NCBI GenBank assembly: GCA_965227945.1
Contig: CBDDGQ010000006.1
Span: 3,162,001-3,226,000 of the forward strand
Reading direction: 5' to 3'
DNA length: 64,000 nucleotides
From: Azorhizobium sp965227945
GTDB lineage: Bacteria > Pseudomonadota > Alphaproteobacteria > Rhizobiales > Xanthobacteraceae
The notes beneath the pieces were generated by a model, which did not search any database, had not been told where the DNA came from, and worked only from the letters and a program-made list of their open reading frames with translations. Every line of letters begins with the position of its first letter. Position 1 is the first letter of the stretch. The translations under genes and the position numbers were made by a program. Shown here one piece after another: positions 63,084-64,000 of the stretch.

Positions 63084-64000
63084 GTGAACGTCGCCATCGG
63101 TCTGTTCGCCGGTCTGGGATTCGTCTTCATCGGAACGCAGTTTCTGACGGCGAACATGAAGCAGGTGGCCGGTCCGGGCTTTCACAAGCTGGTGGCGCGG
63201 GCCACCGGCCATCCGCTGAAGGCCATGCTGGCCGGCATCGCCGCCGGCGCGGTGATCCAGAGCACCAATGCGGTGACCTTCATCGTCATCAGCCTGGTCA
63301 GCGCCGGGGCGGCGACGGTGCGCAGCGCCATGCCCATCGTCACCTGGTCCTATGCGGGCTCCACCTTGCGCCTGCTGTTGGCCTCGCTGGACATCGGCGC
63401 GGCGATCATGACCGGCATCGGCCTCATCGGCCTCGCCTTCCTGCTGGGCTATGACCGCAACGCCAAATACCGCAATCTGGTGGCCGCCCTCATGGGCCTG
63501 TTCCTGCTGCTGTATGGCGTGCAGCTGATGGTGCAGGCCTCGGTGCCGTTGCGGGACTCCGCCACGCTCCAGGCGGTGCTGGCCTTTGCCAATGAATTCT
63601 ATCTCTGGGGCTTCATCGCCGGCACGGCGCTCGCCGCGGTGATCCAGGGGCAGACGGTGTCGGTGATTGCGGTGGCGCTGGTGGACGGCGGTGTGCTGGG
63701 CATCGATCAGGCCTTTCTGATCGTGGTGGGCGCCAATCTGGGCGCCGGCATCATGGCCATCGTCCAGGGCGCGGGCCTCAGCGGCACTGCGCGGCAGCTC
63801 AACCTCTACCAATTGGTGCTCAAGCTCATCGGCGTGGCGGTGATGCTGCCGCTGCTGATGCTGGAGCACTTTTTGGGTGTGCCGACCGTTCAGGCCCTGG
63901 TGCAGGCGATCACCGCCGACGCCGCCTTGCAGGTGACCGCGGTGCACTGGATGTTCCAGATCGTCTCGGCGGTGGTGGCCTCTCTGCTCAGTTCACCCTT
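63084..64000 (+). CDS. Na/Pi-cotransporter II family protein (NptA/YjbB-like), cut by window end
   Basis: The first 305 residues of an integral membrane protein; it stays open to the window end. GTG 63084 is chosen because GGAG lies seven bases upstream; a GTG at 63069 is possible. Helices begin at NVAIGLFAGLGFVFIGTQFL. Na/Pi transporters have two inverted QSS repeats. The first is AVIQSTNAVTFIVI; the second is AVIQGQTVSVIAVA and has lost the serines. This may change or abolish phosphate transport. Whether a PhoU domain follows cannot be seen. Confidence 0.82.
   Translation, partial: MNVAIGLFAGLGFVFIGTQFLTANMKQVAGPGFHKLVARATGHPLKAMLAGIAAGAVIQSTNAVTFIVISLVSAGAATVRSAMPIVTWSYAGSTLRLLLASLDIGAAIMTGIGLIGLAFLLGYDRNAKYRNLVAALMGLFLLLYGVQLMVQASVPLRDSATLQAVLAFANEFYLWGFIAGTALAAVIQGQTVSVIAVALVDGGVLGIDQAFLIVVGANLGAGIMAIVQGAGLSGTARQLNLYQLVLKLIGVAVMLPLLMLEHFLGVPTVQALVQAITADAALQVTAVHWMFQIVSAVVASLLSSP

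Overview
The window is high-GC DNA from a Gram-negative bacterium. It has Tat-dependent periplasmic binding proteins, an outer-membrane-type lipoprotein signal, DsbD, many GntR-free IclR/LysR/DeoR-controlled catabolic operons, and a DUF2778 protein of the kind common in Hyphomicrobiales. I infer an alphaproteobacterium of the order Hyphomicrobiales, possibly close to Xanthobacteraceae; the species cannot be named from the sequence alone.

Bases 1-4300 are an accessory island of mixed and partly low GC. It carries a compact ubiquitin-like conjugation/deconjugation set on the minus strand (E1-like adenylyltransferase, probable E2-fold protein, JAB-type isopeptidase) and a divergent AT-rich HTH-type gene. 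Three copies of a tiny helical protein lie at its edges, one of them broken by an in-frame amber codon. No ubiquitin-like protein gene is visible. The 310-base gap between the E1 and E2 genes holds a strong RNA-like fold and a 22-codon reading frame with an excellent ribosome binding site. Bases 4300-6660 hold two abasic-site repair genes (SRAP protein, exonuclease III) and two small conserved-looking unknowns.

Bases 6784-12147 are an envelope redox/cell-wall region. A two-component system is divergent from dsbD, a DsbA-like protein and an L,D-transpeptidase lipoprotein, with a tandem CTTAAG box between the two directions. Bases 12682-19003 are a three-gene minus-strand operon (MFS exporter, family 1 glycosyltransferase, self-sufficient CYP102-type P450). 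It reads like a hydroxy-fatty-acid glycolipid production and export unit, and the P450 has an extra N-terminal domain. A decayed ABC ATPase follows.

Bases 19622-43595 hold two paralogous catabolic clusters. Each combines an IclR regulator, a crotonase-family protein, a polyamine-type ABC importer with a fused double permease, and acyl-CoA ligases. Between them lies a 2-aminoadipate/lysine end-pathway (LysR, HglS-type 2-oxoadipate decarboxylase, aldehyde dehydrogenase, aminotransferase). Bases 43613-51558 form an eight-gene minus-strand operon: a third polyamine-type importer with split permeases, a DeoR regulator, a cysteine hydrolase, an APH-fold kinase and a class III aminotransferase/phospho-lyase. 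An SDR gene is divergent from it.

Bases 52685-64000 contain a DUF2778 peptidoglycan enzyme, an alpha/beta hydrolase, the complete MoxR-DUF58-DUF4381-BatA-BatB/C-BatD operon, and the start of a Na/Pi-cotransporter family gene cut by the window end. No rRNA, tRNA, CRISPR array or intact insertion sequence was recognised.
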